Origin: an uncultured Porphyromonadaceae bacterium
GTDB lineage: Bacteria > Bacteroidota > Bacteroidia > Bacteroidales > Muribaculaceae
Assembly: GCA_947174155.1 (NCBI GenBank)
Contig: CAMWHX010000061.1
Location: 1-6,281, forward strand
Length of the DNA: 6,281 nt
Reading direction: 5' to 3'
A program made the position numbers and the translations under genes. Shown here piece after piece: positions 5,675 through 6,281 of the stretch (within the stretch, counting starts at the first letter, position 1; each line of letters starts with the position of its first letter). Below the pieces are notes generated by a model. It saw only the letters and a list, made by a program, of their open reading frames with translations. It did no database searches and was not told where the DNA came from.

Positions 5675-6281
5675 ATGACTGATCCCTGTCGAATATTTGT
5701 AGAGGTCCTTGCAGATCTCGGTGTAGGTACGTTTGTGTGTTCCCCCGGCTCACGTAATACTCCCCTCCTGGCTGCTGTGGCTGCGTGTGAGGCAAGGGAG
5801 GGGGGCCCGGAGTCGCTGGCCGTCATCGACGAGCGGACGGCTGCCTTCATTGCGCTTGGTATAGCGATAGCCTCGCGTCGCCCCGTGGCATTGGTATGCA
5901 CCTCCGGGAGCGCGGTCCTCAACTATGCACCGGCGCTGGCGGAAGCCTATTATCGCGGCGTACCCCTCATCGTACTCTCTGCGGACCGCCCCCGCGAATG
6001 GATAGACCAGGAAGACTCGCAGACTATCCGCCAGGCGGGTGTCCTGTCGGGTATCGTCAAGCAGTCTTATGATTATCCTGCCTACCCCGCCGGAGCCAAG
6101 GAGGCCGACTGGTATGCCAACCGTAGCGCTAATGACGCCATGGCCACGGCCTTAGGTGGGAAACCGGGACCGGTGCATATAAACATTGCCGTTTCTCTCC
6201 CCCTCGCCACCGATCCGACAGCATCGATTCCGATGCAGAGACTCGTCAGTGTGGACACTCCGGTGCGGGATCTCCCGAAAC
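5675..6281 (+). CDS. menD: SEPHCHC synthase MenD, N-terminal part, C-terminus off the right edge
   Basis: Thiamine-diphosphate enzyme that joins 2-oxoglutarate (with loss of CO2) to isochorismate, giving SEPHCHC, the committed step of classical menaquinone synthesis. The 202 complete codons visible cover the pyrimidine-binding domain of a protein usually about 550-600 residues long. Diagnostic motifs are SPGSRNTPL at 23-31 (including the substrate-binding Arg27), IDERTAAFIALG at 51-62 with E53 as the ThDP-activating glutamate, CTSGSAVLNYAPALAEAYY at 75-93, VPLIVLSADRP at 96-106 and the QTIRQ motif at 116-120. The ATG lies one base after the fmt TGA, and GGAG at 5667-5670 inside the last fmt codons is a plausible ribosome site, so translation is probably coupled to fmt. 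The isochorismate synthase gene that often precedes menD is not upstream here. No frameshift is seen. Confidence 0.96.
   Translation, partial: MTDPCRIFVEVLADLGVGTFVCSPGSRNTPLLAAVAACEAREGGPESLAVIDERTAAFIALGIAIASRRPVALVCTSGSAVLNYAPALAEAYYRGVPLIVLSADRPREWIDQEDSQTIRQAGVLSGIVKQSYDYPAYPAGAKEADWYANRSANDAMATALGGKPGPVHINIAVSLPLATDPTASIPMQRLVSVDTPVRDLPK

Overview
The window looks like an ordinary chromosomal stretch of a gut-type Bacteroidota, most likely order Bacteroidales. The evidence is a textbook Bacteroidetes promoter (TTTG, 20 bp, TAACTTTG) in front of the second gene, A-rich leaders with almost no Shine-Dalgarno sequence before most starts, a menaquinone gene, and protein motifs typical of that phylum. 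Codon use favours G/C at third positions, which would suit a moderately GC-rich family such as Muribaculaceae. That family assignment is inference.

Layout from left to right. Positions 1-495 hold, on the minus strand, the N-terminal 165 residues of a WecG/TagA/CpsF (GT26) glycosyltransferase that runs off the left edge. Positions 496-671 are a divergent intergenic region carrying a dyad-symmetric block at the GT26 start, a tandem 10-bp repeat and the rightward promoter. After that every gene points right: tsaC (tRNA t6A synthesis, 672-1238); a 145-bp gap full of inverted repeats and TTCAAMA heptads; a polyprenyl-phosphate sugar phosphotransferase of the WcaJ/GumD type (1384-2823); a CLC-family anion channel or transporter with two C-terminal CBS domains (2884-4683); fmt (4744-5673); and the first 202 codons of menD (from 5675, running off the right edge).

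How the genes fit together. tsaC and fmt are translation housekeeping genes: one makes the threonylcarbamoyl-AMP for tRNA modification, the other formylates the initiator tRNA. menD starts one base after the fmt stop, so the two are probably translationally coupled. The glycosylphosphotransferase and the divergent GT26 enzyme could be the first two steps of building a polysaccharide repeat on undecaprenyl phosphate, as GumD and GumM do for xanthan. No obvious undescribed system is present. The most interesting parts are non-coding: the dyad with three TATCYGATA palindromes at the GT26 start, and the mutually exclusive hairpins plus heptad repeats before the glycosylphosphotransferase.
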